A stretch of DNA of 64,000 nucleotides from Sporosarcina sp. FSL K6-1522 (lineage in GTDB: Bacteria > Bacillota > Bacilli > Bacillales_A > Planococcaceae), in assembly GCF_038622445.1 (NCBI RefSeq), contig NZ_CP152019.1, positions 1,381,001 to 1,445,000 on the forward strand, given 5' to 3'. Below, piece by piece: positions 17,669 to 27,132 of the stretch (position 1 is the stretch's first letter; the number at the start of each line of letters is the position of its first letter). A model generated the notes under the pieces. The model had not been told where the DNA came from, did no database searches, and was given only the letters and a program-made list of their open reading frames with translations. Position numbers and translations under genes: made by a program.

Positions 17669-18271
17669 ATGCGTAAAGTGCTAGGGATATGCCTCGTTCT
17701 CATCGGTTTAGCAGTCGTTTTCTACCCACAGTTCAAAAACTATACATACGACCGCGAACAACAACAATTATTGACGAGCTTTCAACAGTTAGGTGATACA
17801 GACTTACTCGAACAACTGTCGACGGATGCAGAAACGGTCACCATTGACCCGAACGATGACCTCGCTAAGCAATTAGAAGGCGCGCGTGGCATACTGACCA
17901 TCGACAAAATCGATGTTGAAATGATTGTTTTTGACGGCGCCGGCGTCGAAGCACTCAGCAAAGGTGCGGGCATGATTGAGCCGAAAAAAGAATTCGGCGT
18001 CAACAACATCGGCATCGCAGGACATCGAGCAGTCGCAAAAGGGAAACAGTTCAATCGGCTAGGTGAATTAAACATCGACGACGAAATCCAAGTGACTACA
18101 CAAGATGGTACCTACACATTCATTATTACCGACACATTTGTCGTCCACCAATCAGACATCTCCGTACTACAGGACAAAGACGAACCACTCATTACCCTAG
18201 TCACCTGCACACCCCTTGGCAAGCGCAATCCCCCGGATCGCCTAATCGTCCAAGCGGCACTCAAACAGTAA
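17669..18271 (+). CDS. srtD: class D-like sortase
   Basis: A 200-residue membrane-anchored transpeptidase. There is one N-terminal TM (about 5-20), then the sortase beta-barrel with catalytic His119 (IAGHRAV), Cys180 (LVTCTP) and Arg191 (NPPDRLIV). It cleaves an LPXTG-type signal and attaches the protein to the cell wall precursor. The gene stands 150 bp upstream of a 1589-residue LPXTG protein, the probable dedicated substrate. Class D is judged from size and context; class assignment needs a profile search. The 17413-17668 interval upstream shows no other gene. Confidence 0.88.
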   Translation: MRKVLGICLVLIGLAVVFYPQFKNYTYDREQQQLLTSFQQLGDTDLLEQLSTDAETVTIDPNDDLAKQLEGARGILTIDKIDVEMIVFDGAGVEALSKGAGMIEPKKEFGVNNIGIAGHRAVAKGKQFNRLGELNIDDEIQVTTQDGTYTFIITDTFVVHQSDISVLQDKDEPLITLVTCTPLGKRNPPDRLIVQAALKQ

Positions 18272-18317
18272 CACCCTAATCAGTTATTTATAGTTTTTCT
18301 ATATAAATAAATACACG

Positions 18318-18424
18318 TATTTCAAAGGAGATGGATAGACGACAGCCATGAGAGAAAGGGCAACCTGTTGTTACACAAAGCTTTGTGAAATGCCGTTATT
18401 TTTTAGAAGAAGAGGTGGGAAATT
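18318..18424 (+). other. structured leader of the LPXTG adhesin gene
   Basis: The gap between sortase and adhesin folds into ACGACAG/CTGTTGT enclosing a purine-rich loop with GGGCAACC, then a perfect 14-bp palindrome CACAAAGCTTTGTG, then TGCCGTT and TTTTTT. A weak terminator or translational control element is possible. It matches no riboswitch family that I recognise. Confidence 0.4.
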
Positions 18425-21400
18425 TTGAAGAAACAGCTATACGTATTCGCAATGTTGCTGTTGTTAATCGGGCAGACGATATTGGGTCCGTTGACTACGG
18501 TGAGTGCGGATGGGATTGATCCAGTATCAACTGCTGAACAAGTGGCGACGGAGGAACCGGCGGATACTGGTAACAACGAGCAATCTGGTGAGAGCGAAAA
18601 CCCAACCGAGCCGGTTGTTCCAGATGAACCAACTACACCGGTTATACCAGAGCCTGGCGAAGGTAATGGCGATGGTGGAGAAGAAGGAAATAAACCAGCA
18701 GAAGATGCACCACAAGATAAACCAGAAGCTGAGGAACAACCTGACCCTGACGAACCAGAAACTGAGGGTTCTGAAGTAAATGATGGAGAGAATCCTGATG
18801 GTGAAGATGAATCGGTTGATGAAGACGAATCGGTTGATGAAGACGAGCGGGAATTACTTAACATACCGTCAGCTAAAGACATGCCTAACTCTGTCATTAA
18901 AAGCGCAGAATTCACAGTCGGTGGCGATATTGTTCAAGGAATTGGACCTGTAACTGTACAGAATGGTCAATCAGCAGAGTTTAAATTTAACTTAGAACTG
19001 GCGGCCGGGCATGATTATGGTCCAGGTTCAACAATGAAATATACATTACCAGCGATTTTTACAAATATTAAATTCCCACAAGGAACTCAATTTGGTGATA
19101 TTGGAGAAATCACGAAAAACGGTAATGAGATTATAATTACATTTAACGAGAATATTCACGATGGATTGAATGGAACTGGATTTGAACCAGGTGCACATTT
19201 CTTCATCGCAGCAGATTTCAACAATACGGGTAACGATCTAAATGAAAGAATTAACTTACCAGGTCAAGATAATATCGAACTAAATTTCACACCACTAGGT
19301 GGTAAGCCGATTGTCAAGGGTAACGGAGTTGCTAAACCGACTGATAAGAATAGTGACCATATCGAATGGAAAGTGACTGTAAATACGGATTTAAAAGCGT
19401 CAGGTACAGTAAATTTCAAAGATATACTGAGTGCAAACAATGGTAGCGGACATAAATTTGATCCTGCTACAATTAAAATTCAGGAACTAGTTATGTCACC
19501 AAATGGTAATAGCACTCCAGGAAATGATGTAACTAATGCTATCAAAGCTGATCAAAGCTATTCGTTAACTGATACTGTCATGTCATTTGATTTGGACGGA
19601 GCGAAGGCATACGAAATTACGTATCACACGATTCCGGATGATCCAGGGAATAATGAAAGGGTTACGTATCAAAATAGTGCTGAGTATGGCCCTGAAAAAG
19701 CAGGAACAAAAACTGCGGAGGTTGAGTATGGAACTCCGTTGAATAAGACTCATGTTGGACCTGATAAGAGCACACAAGAAACAACATGGACAATTGAGTA
19801 CAACCACAACAAACATACGATTTCACAAGCAAATGCGAAACTGACTGATACTTGGAAAGTAGAAGGTGGTTCAGCAAGTGGTGGAGCTGCTGTAAAACAC
19901 GAAATTGTAAAAACTTCAGATCTTAAAAGTGGATTTACAGTGGTCGACAGTCGGGGAACTACAATAACTGATTATACAGTTGTACCTGTAGCTGCCCCCA
20001 ATGCAGATAATGGATTTGTATTAACATTTGGTCATCAAGTTACAGATGCTTACACAATTACGTACAAAACAAAACCAGTAGATGGTGCATTTATTACTAG
20101 CGACATGAGCATAAAAAACACGGTTGTACGTGAAGATGGTGTTACTAGTAAAAATAATCCAACTGCTTCATATCCACAAAACGATTTCATGTTAGTTAAA
20201 ACTGCCGATTCAGTGGATTATGCAAATAAAACGATGAATTGGACAATTAGAGCAAACCAGGCAGGCTATACTTTAGTTAAGGGGACAAAATTTGTAGATA
20301 CATTTACAAATAAAAATATGACTCTAGACGTAGACACGTTAGTCGTGACGCATGGCGGCACAGCACTTACCGAAGATTCAACAGGTTATACATTAACATC
20401 TGATGGGAAAAATGGTTTTACAATTGAGTTAAATATTGAAGCAACTCAAGAAGTTCTCATCACATATACAACAGACTATGACATAAAAGACATTGGTGCA
20501 AATACTCGTACGTTTAAAAATGAGGTTGTCTTACAAGACTCTGGTTTACCAGTTGCACCAAAAGATGACGCAACGCGTGATGTTGCTCCAGAACAAGGAA
20601 AGAACGGAAAAAAAGATGGTAAATACAACTATGCAACGAAAAAATTTGAATGGGAAGTTGAATTAAACTTCAATTACAACACATTAGAACCTGCATTTTT
20701 TGAAGATGTATTGCCAGACTCACAAACGATTGACGTTAGTAGTATCAAAGTATTCAAAGGTACTTTAAATGAAGCTGGGGAGTTCCAACAAGGTGATGAA
20801 GTTTCTGTAACTAACACGGCAACCGAACATAATAAAATTGCATTTTCATTAGGCAATACATCTCAACCTCATAGGGTAACTTATGAATCCTATGATACAG
20901 ACGGCGTATTCCCAGAAACATCTGGTAAGGTCATAATTGAGAACAAGGCGACATTAACAAATAATGGTGTTGCGAATGCCGATTGGAAAAAAGAGGTTGG
21001 TGTCAATTACACAGATCAATTGATTAAGAAAACAGGTAATCAAATAAATCAGACTGCGGGTATTAAGTGGAACTTTGAATTTAACTATGCTCAGTCAGAC
21101 TTGCAAAACATTGTCATCACAGACACAGTCGGTAAAGACGATGAAGGCAATCCGGACCAACTGATTAAAGAAGAATCATTTAAAGTGTATAAAGTAGATT
21201 TAAGCGGCAAGTCTGATGATGCTGGATATACTCCAACTGCAAGTCGAACTGAACTTACTAAAGGTACTGACTATACGCTAGATGTCGATATTCAAGCAGG
21301 TGAGTTTGAATTGAAGCTATTAGAAGATGGTACTAGCGCTTATTACATTGAATATGAAACAATTTATATCGGTAATAATGGCTCAACAGTAACAAATGAG

Positions 21401-23194
21401 GTACAAGTAAATTACACAAGTAAAGATGGAACGCAAGCATCAAATGACGCTAAGATTGAGAATTTTAGATACGGAAACGCTGGAACAACTGTAAAAGTTC
21501 CATTCGTTCTTTTGAAAACAGATGGAGCAACAGGTCTACCGTTACCAGGCGTTGAATTCACTTTATATAGTGATTTCCAACCAGGTGTTCCACTGATTTC
21601 TAAGGAAACAGATGCTAATGGCGTATTCGATCTTGGCATGAAATTAACAGAAGGTAAGTACACACTTGTAGAAACAGGTGTACCTCCTGGCTATGATAAG
21701 GCAGCTGACAAGGAGTTTACACTTCACCGTGAATTGGTTGCAAAGAGTGGACCATACAAAGGCAAACAAATCGTTGAAGTTGAAAACTTTAAAACGGGTT
21801 ATACTGGACCTGTATGTGATAAATTCACATTAACGGTGAAGAATGTTAATGGTAACCTAGTAGCAAATAAAAAAATTACATTAACTAATAAAGCAACAGG
21901 TCAAGCAAAAGAAGTTACAACAGATTCAAATGGGAAGATCGAGATTCTTTCTAGTGGTGATGATAGAATTATTGTAGGTGACTACACAGTTACTACTCAA
22001 GAAGATGATAAAAAAGTTACACTTGGCGATGTAACAATACAATATGAAGCCAAGTGTGAAGCGACCGTGAAACCTTCATCAGGTGGCGGAGGTTGGGTTC
22101 CACCAGCACCAGCATGTGAAAACTTCACAGTTACAGTGAAGGACGCAAATGGCAAACCACGTGCGAATGTAGTAGTGACATTGAAAAATGTAGTTGGGAA
22201 TGTTTACACGTATACAACTAACACAGATGGTTCAATTTCATTGCCATACACTACAACAGCACCTGGCCAATACACAGTGTATGAAGGTACAACGATTTTA
22301 GGATCGGTTATGGTTGATTACACAGATGATAATTGTAAAGCTGAAGTAGCAGTACCGAAAGTATGTACAGACTTTACAATTACAGTGAAGGATTCTGAAG
22401 GTAAAGTGCGTGACAATGTAAGTGTTACGGTGAAAGATGCTGACAGCAAAGTTGTTGCTTCTGGCACAACGAATACAAAAGGCGAAATCACAGTGCCAAA
22501 CACAGTACCTGCGGGCAAATATACAGTCTATGAAGGTACAACGGTACTAGGCACAGTAACAATTGATTACACGACAGAAGATTGTAAAGCTGAAGTAACA
22601 TCTCCAAAAGTATGTACAGACTTTACACTTACTGTGAAAGATGCTGATGGTAAAATACGTGTCAATGTGAGCGTTATAGTGAAAGACGCGGCGGGCAAAG
22701 TTGTAGCTTCTGGCACGACGAATGCACAAGGTGAAATCACAGTACCAAACACAGTTCCAGCAGGCAGCTACACAGTATTTGAAGGCGACACAACTCTAGG
22801 AACAATTACAATCGACCTTGCAGCAGGTAAATGTGATGCGATTGTAACAATCCCAGGTGAACCAGAAGAGCCAGGTGAACCAGAAGAGCCGGGTACACCA
22901 GGAGAACCAGGAGAACCAGGAGAACCAGGTACACCGGGTGATCCGGATGACGGCGGCGTTCTAGGTGGGTCCGGCGGACAAGGTGGATCTGGCGGATCTA
23001 ATGGATCTAACGGATCTAACGGTGGCGGCGTTCTAGGTGGACAGGGCGACCAAGCTGGTTCTGGCAAAGACAAACCGAAGCTACCACAAACGGGCGAAGC
23101 GTACCCAATCGGATCGATGCTAGCAGGTTTCGGTATCATCCTAGCAGGCTTCTGGCTACTTGTTGGCAGAAGAGCAAAGAAAAACGCAATGTAA
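18425..23194 (+). CDS. LPXTG-anchored surface adhesin with Cna-type repeats
   Basis: 1589 residues. Signal peptide 1-28; a Pro/Glu/Asp-rich stalk at about 35-145 with an 18-bp tandem duplication coding DESVDE; then a long series of Cna/collagen-adhesin-like beta domains (about 150-1010), a SpaA/Cna-B domain (LPLPGVEFTLYS, about 1025-1115) and four related modules starting at Cys1131, 1231, 1314 and 1397. A Gly/Pro/Glu-rich wall-spanning segment follows, then the sorting signal LPQTG (1553-1557), a hydrophobic stretch and RRAKK. It starts at TTG 18425 after GAGGTGGG. It should be exported by Sec and wall-anchored by a sortase, probably the one upstream. Ligand unknown. Confidence 0.92.
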   Translation: MKKQLYVFAMLLLLIGQTILGPLTTVSADGIDPVSTAEQVATEEPADTGNNEQSGESENPTEPVVPDEPTTPVIPEPGEGNGDGGEEGNKPAEDAPQDKPEAEEQPDPDEPETEGSEVNDGENPDGEDESVDEDESVDEDERELLNIPSAKDMPNSVIKSAEFTVGGDIVQGIGPVTVQNGQSAEFKFNLELAAGHDYGPGSTMKYTLPAIFTNIKFPQGTQFGDIGEITKNGNEIIITFNENIHDGLNGTGFEPGAHFFIAADFNNTGNDLNERINLPGQDNIELNFTPLGGKPIVKGNGVAKPTDKNSDHIEWKVTVNTDLKASGTVNFKDILSANNGSGHKFDPATIKIQELVMSPNGNSTPGNDVTNAIKADQSYSLTDTVMSFDLDGAKAYEITYHTIPDDPGNNERVTYQNSAEYGPEKAGTKTAEVEYGTPLNKTHVGPDKSTQETTWTIEYNHNKHTISQANAKLTDTWKVEGGSASGGAAVKHEIVKTSDLKSGFTVVDSRGTTITDYTVVPVAAPNADNGFVLTFGHQVTDAYTITYKTKPVDGAFITSDMSIKNTVVREDGVTSKNNPTASYPQNDFMLVKTADSVDYANKTMNWTIRANQAGYTLVKGTKFVDTFTNKNMTLDVDTLVVTHGGTALTEDSTGYTLTSDGKNGFTIELNIEATQEVLITYTTDYDIKDIGANTRTFKNEVVLQDSGLPVAPKDDATRDVAPEQGKNGKKDGKYNYATKKFEWEVELNFNYNTLEPAFFEDVLPDSQTIDVSSIKVFKGTLNEAGEFQQGDEVSVTNTATEHNKIAFSLGNTSQPHRVTYESYDTDGVFPETSGKVIIENKATLTNNGVANADWKKEVGVNYTDQLIKKTGNQINQTAGIKWNFEFNYAQSDLQNIVITDTVGKDDEGNPDQLIKEESFKVYKVDLSGKSDDAGYTPTASRTELTKGTDYTLDVDIQAGEFELKLLEDGTSAYYIEYETIYIGNNGSTVTNEVQVNYTSKDGTQASNDAKIENFRYGNAGTTVKVPFVLLKTDGATGLPLPGVEFTLYSDFQPGVPLISKETDANGVFDLGMKLTEGKYTLVETGVPPGYDKAADKEFTLHRELVAKSGPYKGKQIVEVENFKTGYTGPVCDKFTLTVKNVNGNLVANKKITLTNKATGQAKEVTTDSNGKIEILSSGDDRIIVGDYTVTTQEDDKKVTLGDVTIQYEAKCEATVKPSSGGGGWVPPAPACENFTVTVKDANGKPRANVVVTLKNVVGNVYTYTTNTDGSISLPYTTTAPGQYTVYEGTTILGSVMVDYTDDNCKAEVAVPKVCTDFTITVKDSEGKVRDNVSVTVKDADSKVVASGTTNTKGEITVPNTVPAGKYTVYEGTTVLGTVTIDYTTEDCKAEVTSPKVCTDFTLTVKDADGKIRVNVSVIVKDAAGKVVASGTTNAQGEITVPNTVPAGSYTVFEGDTTLGTITIDLAAGKCDAIVTIPGEPEEPGEPEEPGTPGEPGEPGEPGTPGDPDDGGVLGGSGGQGGSGGSNGSNGSNGGGVLGGQGDQAGSGKDKPKLPQTGEAYPIGSMLAGFGIILAGFWLLVGRRAKKNAM

Positions 23195-23211
23195 TAAGTA
23201 ACTAAGATTCC

Positions 23212-23253
23212 AAGGCTTAAACGATATGGTGTCGTTTAGGCCTTGTTTTTTTA
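23212..23253 (+). terminator. terminator after the adhesin gene
   Basis: A 14-bp stem (23212-23225 with 23233-23246) followed by a run of T to 23253. Confidence 0.88.
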
Positions 23254-23340
23254 TGTACATAGAAAAAGAGCCCGAATGGTGCCAGGTATGGTCACCATTT
23301 GGGTTCTTCGAATTGCTGCTCTACCTGACACTACTCTCCA

Positions 23341-25455
23341 TTAATCCTCAATCTGATACTTTTTAAGTTTTGCATAGAGCCAAGGTCTGCTGATTCCTAG
23401 TATTCGACTCGCCTGTGCTTTGTTGCCATTTGCTTCTTTTAAAGCGGCAAGGATGAGCGATTTTTCTTTATGGTCGATTGCTTCACGGTAGTTGTTTGTT
23501 GCTATGTTTTGCGCTGATGTGATCTCTGTTGTTGGTTGTGGGAGATGCGGTATGTCCCGTGTAGCTGTGTTTTGCTGGTTAAATGGTGTTGATAGATGTT
23601 GGATATCGATGTAGCCGTCTTGTGTGAGATTGGCGGCACGTTCTAAATTATTTTGTAGCTCGCGTATATTACCGGGCCAGCTGTAATGGAGTAGCGTGGT
23701 TAGCGCTGCGTGTGTAACACCTTTTAAATAGAAGCCTGATTGATTTAATCGTGCGAGTATGGCGTCGATGATGTCTGGAATATCTTCGATGCGTTTGCGT
23801 AAAGGTGGGATGTTCAGCCGCATAATATTTAAACGGTAATAGAGGTCTTCTCTGAATTTCCCTTCTTTAATGAGCGCTTCGAGATTTTGGTTGGTCGCTG
23901 CGATGATTTTCGTATTGAGTGTGATGAGTCGATTACTGCCCAGTGGTTCGAATTCTTTTTCTTGTAGGACGCGCAGCAGCTTTGTTTGAAGTGGCATGGG
24001 CATATCTCCGATTTCGTCCAAAAAGAGGGTGCCGTTCTGGGCCATTTCAAATTTCCCCTTCTTTCCTCCTTTTTTGGCGCCGGTAAAGGCACCATCTGCA
24101 TAGCCGAAGAACTCAGATTCCAGCAATTCTGTAGGGATTGCGGCGCAATTCACTTGAACAAACAGGCCGGGCTGTGATGATGCCGCATGAATACCATGGG
24201 CAAATAACTCTTTGCCAGTGCCACTTTCTCCTACGATTAACACCGTTGAGAGGCTACGCGAAGCGGCGAGGGCTTCTTTTTTGACATGCTGTATAGCGGC
24301 GGAGTCTCCGATAATATCGGCAAATGAATATTTAGTTCCCCTCATGTCATGGAGCTCTTGTTGGTAATAGGTAACTTGTTTTTCGAGTTTCGTGACTTTA
24401 TTCAACGCGTCTTGTAGATGTTTGAGCCCACGGTATGTCACTTTACAGATAGCCCCAACGACTTCGGTTTTGTCTTTTATCGGTAATATGGTAATGAGGC
24501 ATTGCGTTTTTCCGATTAATTTGGCGACATTATTCAGTTTTACGCCGGTTTTTAACACATCTTGTATGCCTAATTCGGGGTATGTGTTGATAATTGGTTG
24601 TCCGAGTACATCCTTTTCATGGATATTGAATAGCTCACAAAATCCATCGTTCACCATGGTGGTTTCTGCTTGTTGGTTGACGAGGATGAAGCCATCATAG
24701 GCGAGTTCGATGACGGAGCGTAATTTGGTTTCCCATTCTTTCGAGAACTGGAGCTCCTGTGCGACACTTTCGAGCTGTGTGATGTCGTCCATAATGACCA
24801 TTGCCCCGACGAGTTGGTTCCGTTCGATGAGGGGGTAGCTATGGATGAAAAGGCTATACCCGTTGATCTGTACTTTTCGTTTCATGACTGGTTCATGGTT
24901 GGACAAAATCCCTGTTAGAAGGTCCAAAATATCAGCATTTGCGATTGTTCCACCTGAAGAGTTGCTAAGAATCTCGTCGGCTAATGGATTAATGGCATTG
25001 ATATTCATATGGCGATCAACAGAAAATAGCCCGAAGTTTAAGTTGTTGAATAGCAGGGATAAGCGGGATTCCATTTGGTCGAATACTTTTTCGTAGCCGT
25101 ATAAGATTTGCGTCGTTGACAGAATGCCGATTGGCTCCATTTGCTGATTGAGGACAGGTGCATGGCCAATTTGGTGTTCGAGTAACAGTTGGCGCGTTTG
25201 ACTAATAGAATCCTCTTGGGCTATGTAGATGGGCTCACGAGTAATGAGGGATTCCAGGATGAAACTCGTAGGAAGCCCATCTGCCAACGCTTGAATCAAT
25301 TTATTTTTCGTGAGTACGCCTATTAATGTGCGCTGTTCATCGATGATAGGAATAATATTCGTTTGGATATTGGCAAAATGGAGCAGGGCATCTTGAAGAG
25401 TATGGTGTAGGAAGAGTGTTGGAAAGTCTTTTATCATAAAATCTTTGACAAGCAT
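23341..25455 (-). CDS. sigma-54-dependent transcriptional activator (CBS-CBS-PAS-PAS-AAA-HTH)
   Basis: 704 residues. Two N-terminal CBS domains (about 1-115), two PAS sensor domains (about 125-340), then a sigma-54 activator AAA+ domain with Walker A GESGTGKE and the sigma-54 contact loop GAFTGA, and a C-terminal Fis-type HTH (KAQASRILGISRPWLYAKLK). It resembles the RocR/BkdR class of Bacillus activators. It is divergent from the acyl-CoA operon, which has a -24/-12 promoter, so it almost certainly drives that operon in response to a small ligand sensed by the CBS or PAS parts. Start ATG behind GGGGGGAT. Confidence 0.93.
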   Translation of the reverse strand: MLVKDFMIKDFPTLFLHHTLQDALLHFANIQTNIIPIIDEQRTLIGVLTKNKLIQALADGLPTSFILESLITREPIYIAQEDSISQTRQLLLEHQIGHAPVLNQQMEPIGILSTTQILYGYEKVFDQMESRLSLLFNNLNFGLFSVDRHMNINAINPLADEILSNSSGGTIANADILDLLTGILSNHEPVMKRKVQINGYSLFIHSYPLIERNQLVGAMVIMDDITQLESVAQELQFSKEWETKLRSVIELAYDGFILVNQQAETTMVNDGFCELFNIHEKDVLGQPIINTYPELGIQDVLKTGVKLNNVAKLIGKTQCLITILPIKDKTEVVGAICKVTYRGLKHLQDALNKVTKLEKQVTYYQQELHDMRGTKYSFADIIGDSAAIQHVKKEALAASRSLSTVLIVGESGTGKELFAHGIHAASSQPGLFVQVNCAAIPTELLESEFFGYADGAFTGAKKGGKKGKFEMAQNGTLFLDEIGDMPMPLQTKLLRVLQEKEFEPLGSNRLITLNTKIIAATNQNLEALIKEGKFREDLYYRLNIMRLNIPPLRKRIEDIPDIIDAILARLNQSGFYLKGVTHAALTTLLHYSWPGNIRELQNNLERAANLTQDGYIDIQHLSTPFNQQNTATRDIPHLPQPTTEITSAQNIATNNYREAIDHKEKSLILAALKEANGNKAQASRILGISRPWLYAKLKKYQIED

Positions 25456-25529
25456 GCGTATGATCCCCCCGAGAATCTATAATTTACTGAATATTCTATT
25501 CTATTATAGCAAACTGTGTATGAAGTGTC

Positions 25530-25595
25530 TGTAAACTTTACACAAACATGTTAACGGTTCATAACGTATTCGTATATGTGTTAACAATCGATAAC
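25530..25595. promoter_or_regulatory. candidate upstream activating sequences
   Basis: Two palindromes of the form GTTA-N8-TAAC lie at 25550-25565 (GTTAACGGTTCATAAC) and 25580-25595 (GTTAACAATCGATAAC), exactly 30 bp apart, about three helical turns. A perfect TGTAAA-C-TTTACA palindrome lies at 25530-25542, near the -35 of the divergent regulator gene. The pair sits about 300 bp before the -24/-12 promoter, the expected place for activator binding. Confidence 0.6.
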
Positions 25596-25633
25596 ACTAG
25601 AGTGCTAGGTTTTTAATAGTATTGTCTTGTTTT

Positions 25634-25870
25634 ATAGGGAACTATAAAATTCTTGTACTGTATATAAGGTAAGTACATGGAGATTCGCCGTCTAGGCTCC
25701 AGCGCTTAGGGGCTTGGGTCGTTTGGGGCTACAGGAGGTAGGTCATGCAGTCGTCGCCATAGGACTTGGCGTTTTTAGACTGCCTTCCTCTTTGCTGATA
25801 AAGGCAAAGAGCACCTTTATCTTCAAGCTCTCCAACTACTGTCGCCCCTCAACAGGCGCTTTCGCTTTTA
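25634..25870. repeat. dispersed foldback element between activator sites and sigma-54 promoter
   Basis: The left end (25634-25685) matches 4484-4530. The body begins near AGCGCTTAGGGGC (about 25699) and ends near GCCCCTCAACAGGCGCT (about 25845-25861), which are inverted complements, so the roughly 160-nt interior folds back. It contains smaller hairpins (CGCC...GGCG). A second element with the same plan is at 60731-60855 and a short end-only copy is at 61881-61912. No ORF. Confidence 0.6.
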
Positions 25871-25882
25871 TTCTTTGCAAGT

Positions 25883-25898
25883 TGGCATGGGAATTGCA
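25883..25898 (+). promoter_or_regulatory. sigma-54 (-24/-12) promoter
   Basis: TGGCAT-N5-TTGCA with GG at 25884-25885 and GC at 25896-25897, exactly 10 bases apart as required by RpoN. It lies 48 bp before the first gene of the acyl-CoA operon and faces it. Confidence 0.88.
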
Positions 25899-25945
25899 TT
25901 GTATAAGATGACGAGCACAATACATATACAAAGGGAGGCGGTCAT

Positions 25946-27118
25946 ATGATGAGGACGGAGATGAGAGACGTGCAGCAGGAGAACGAGTTGTTTTTGTTTC
26001 GCAAATCGATTCAAGCTTTCGCAAAGAAAGAGCTAGAGCCTGATTATATGAAGTGGGAAAACGATGGCGTGATTCCGCGAGAGGTGTGGAACAAGCTGGG
26101 GGATGAAGGATTGCTGTGCGTAGACATTCCAGAGCAATATGGTGGTTTAGGAGCGCCATTCGCGTTTTCAGCAACCGTTGTTGAGGAGATAAGCCGCTTA
26201 GGGTATGCGACGGTGGTAGTGAATTTGTCTGTCCATTCGAATATTGTGGCGCATTATATTTTAAGCTCGGGTACGGAGGAGCAAAAAGCATACTACTTGC
26301 CGAAAATGGCTTCGGGGGAATTGGTCGGTGCAATTGCAATGACAGAACCGAATGCGGGTAGCGACTTGCAAGGGATTCAAACGACTGCACGTTGGGATGA
26401 GGACCAGTCTTCGTATGTGTTGAATGGATCGAAAACCTTCGTCAGTAACGGACAACTTTGTGATTTTGTAGTGGTGGTAGCTAGAACGAATTCAGAAGTA
26501 CCTGCTTCGAAGGGAACGACGTTATTTATCGTTGATGTGCCAACTGCCGGCTTGAATCGTGGGAAAAACCTTGAAAAAATCGGCCTGCAATCCTGTGATA
26601 CGTCAGAGTTGTTTTTAGAAGAAGTGACAGTGGCAGAAAGTACGATTTTAGGTGAGTTGAATAAAGGGTTTATCACGCTAATGAATGAGTTGCCGAGAGA
26701 ACGCATTACCCTTGCGGTTGGGGCGCAAGGGGCCATGGAAGGTGCGCTGGAGATGACGGTTAACTATGTCAATGAACGTACTGCCTTTGGACAACCGATT
26801 AGTGCGTTTCAAAATACACGCTTTCGTATCGCAGAGATGACAACGGAAGCACGTGTCCATCGTGCATTTGTCACTGAATGCTTGTCGCTGTTGGAAAGAG
26901 GCGAGCTGGATACGGAAACGGCGAGTATGGCCAAGCTGTCTTGCACAGAAGCGCAGGGACGAATTACCGACGGTTGTTTACAGCTGTTCGGTGGCTACGG
27001 CTATATGAAGGAATATCCGATTGCGCGTGCGTATGTGGATGCAAGAATTCAACGAATTTACGGTGGGACTTCTGAAATTATGAAGGAAATTATTAGCCGA
27101 GGGGTTTTTGGAAGATAG
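25946..27118 (+). CDS. acyl-CoA dehydrogenase
   Basis: A 390-residue FAD enzyme that makes the 2,3-double bond in an acyl-CoA and passes electrons to ETF. Signatures: AIAMTEPNAGSDLQG (FAD and substrate site) and the C-terminal QLFGGYGYMKEYPIAR and IYGGTSEIMKEII. Shine-Dalgarno GGGAGG precedes the ATG. It is the first gene of a seven-gene operon under a sigma-54 promoter. Chain length or branching of the substrate cannot be read from the sequence. Confidence 0.93.
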   Translation: MMRTEMRDVQQENELFLFRKSIQAFAKKELEPDYMKWENDGVIPREVWNKLGDEGLLCVDIPEQYGGLGAPFAFSATVVEEISRLGYATVVVNLSVHSNIVAHYILSSGTEEQKAYYLPKMASGELVGAIAMTEPNAGSDLQGIQTTARWDEDQSSYVLNGSKTFVSNGQLCDFVVVVARTNSEVPASKGTTLFIVDVPTAGLNRGKNLEKIGLQSCDTSELFLEEVTVAESTILGELNKGFITLMNELPRERITLAVGAQGAMEGALEMTVNYVNERTAFGQPISAFQNTRFRIAEMTTEARVHRAFVTECLSLLERGELDTETASMAKLSCTEAQGRITDGCLQLFGGYGYMKEYPIARAYVDARIQRIYGGTSEIMKEIISRGVFGR

Positions 27119-27132
27119 GGGAGGCACAGCGA

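Noticed and set aside
18318..18424. c-di-GMP-I (GEMM) riboswitch before the adhesin gene
   Set aside because: GGGCAACC and ACACAAAGC resemble core words, but the GNRA-capped helix that must separate them and the second helix are absent.
18403..18915. Ser-rich 170-residue minus-strand frame opposite the adhesin stalk
   Set aside because: It mirrors the Glu/Pro-rich coding repeats on the plus strand and has no ribosome binding site.
22768..23139. Pro-rich 123-residue minus-strand frame opposite the adhesin tail
   Set aside because: Complement of the Gly/Pro/Glu repeats; no start signals.
25634..25870. Insertion sequence or transposase remnant
   Set aside because: No coding remnant of a transposase; only inverted ends and internal hairpins are seen.
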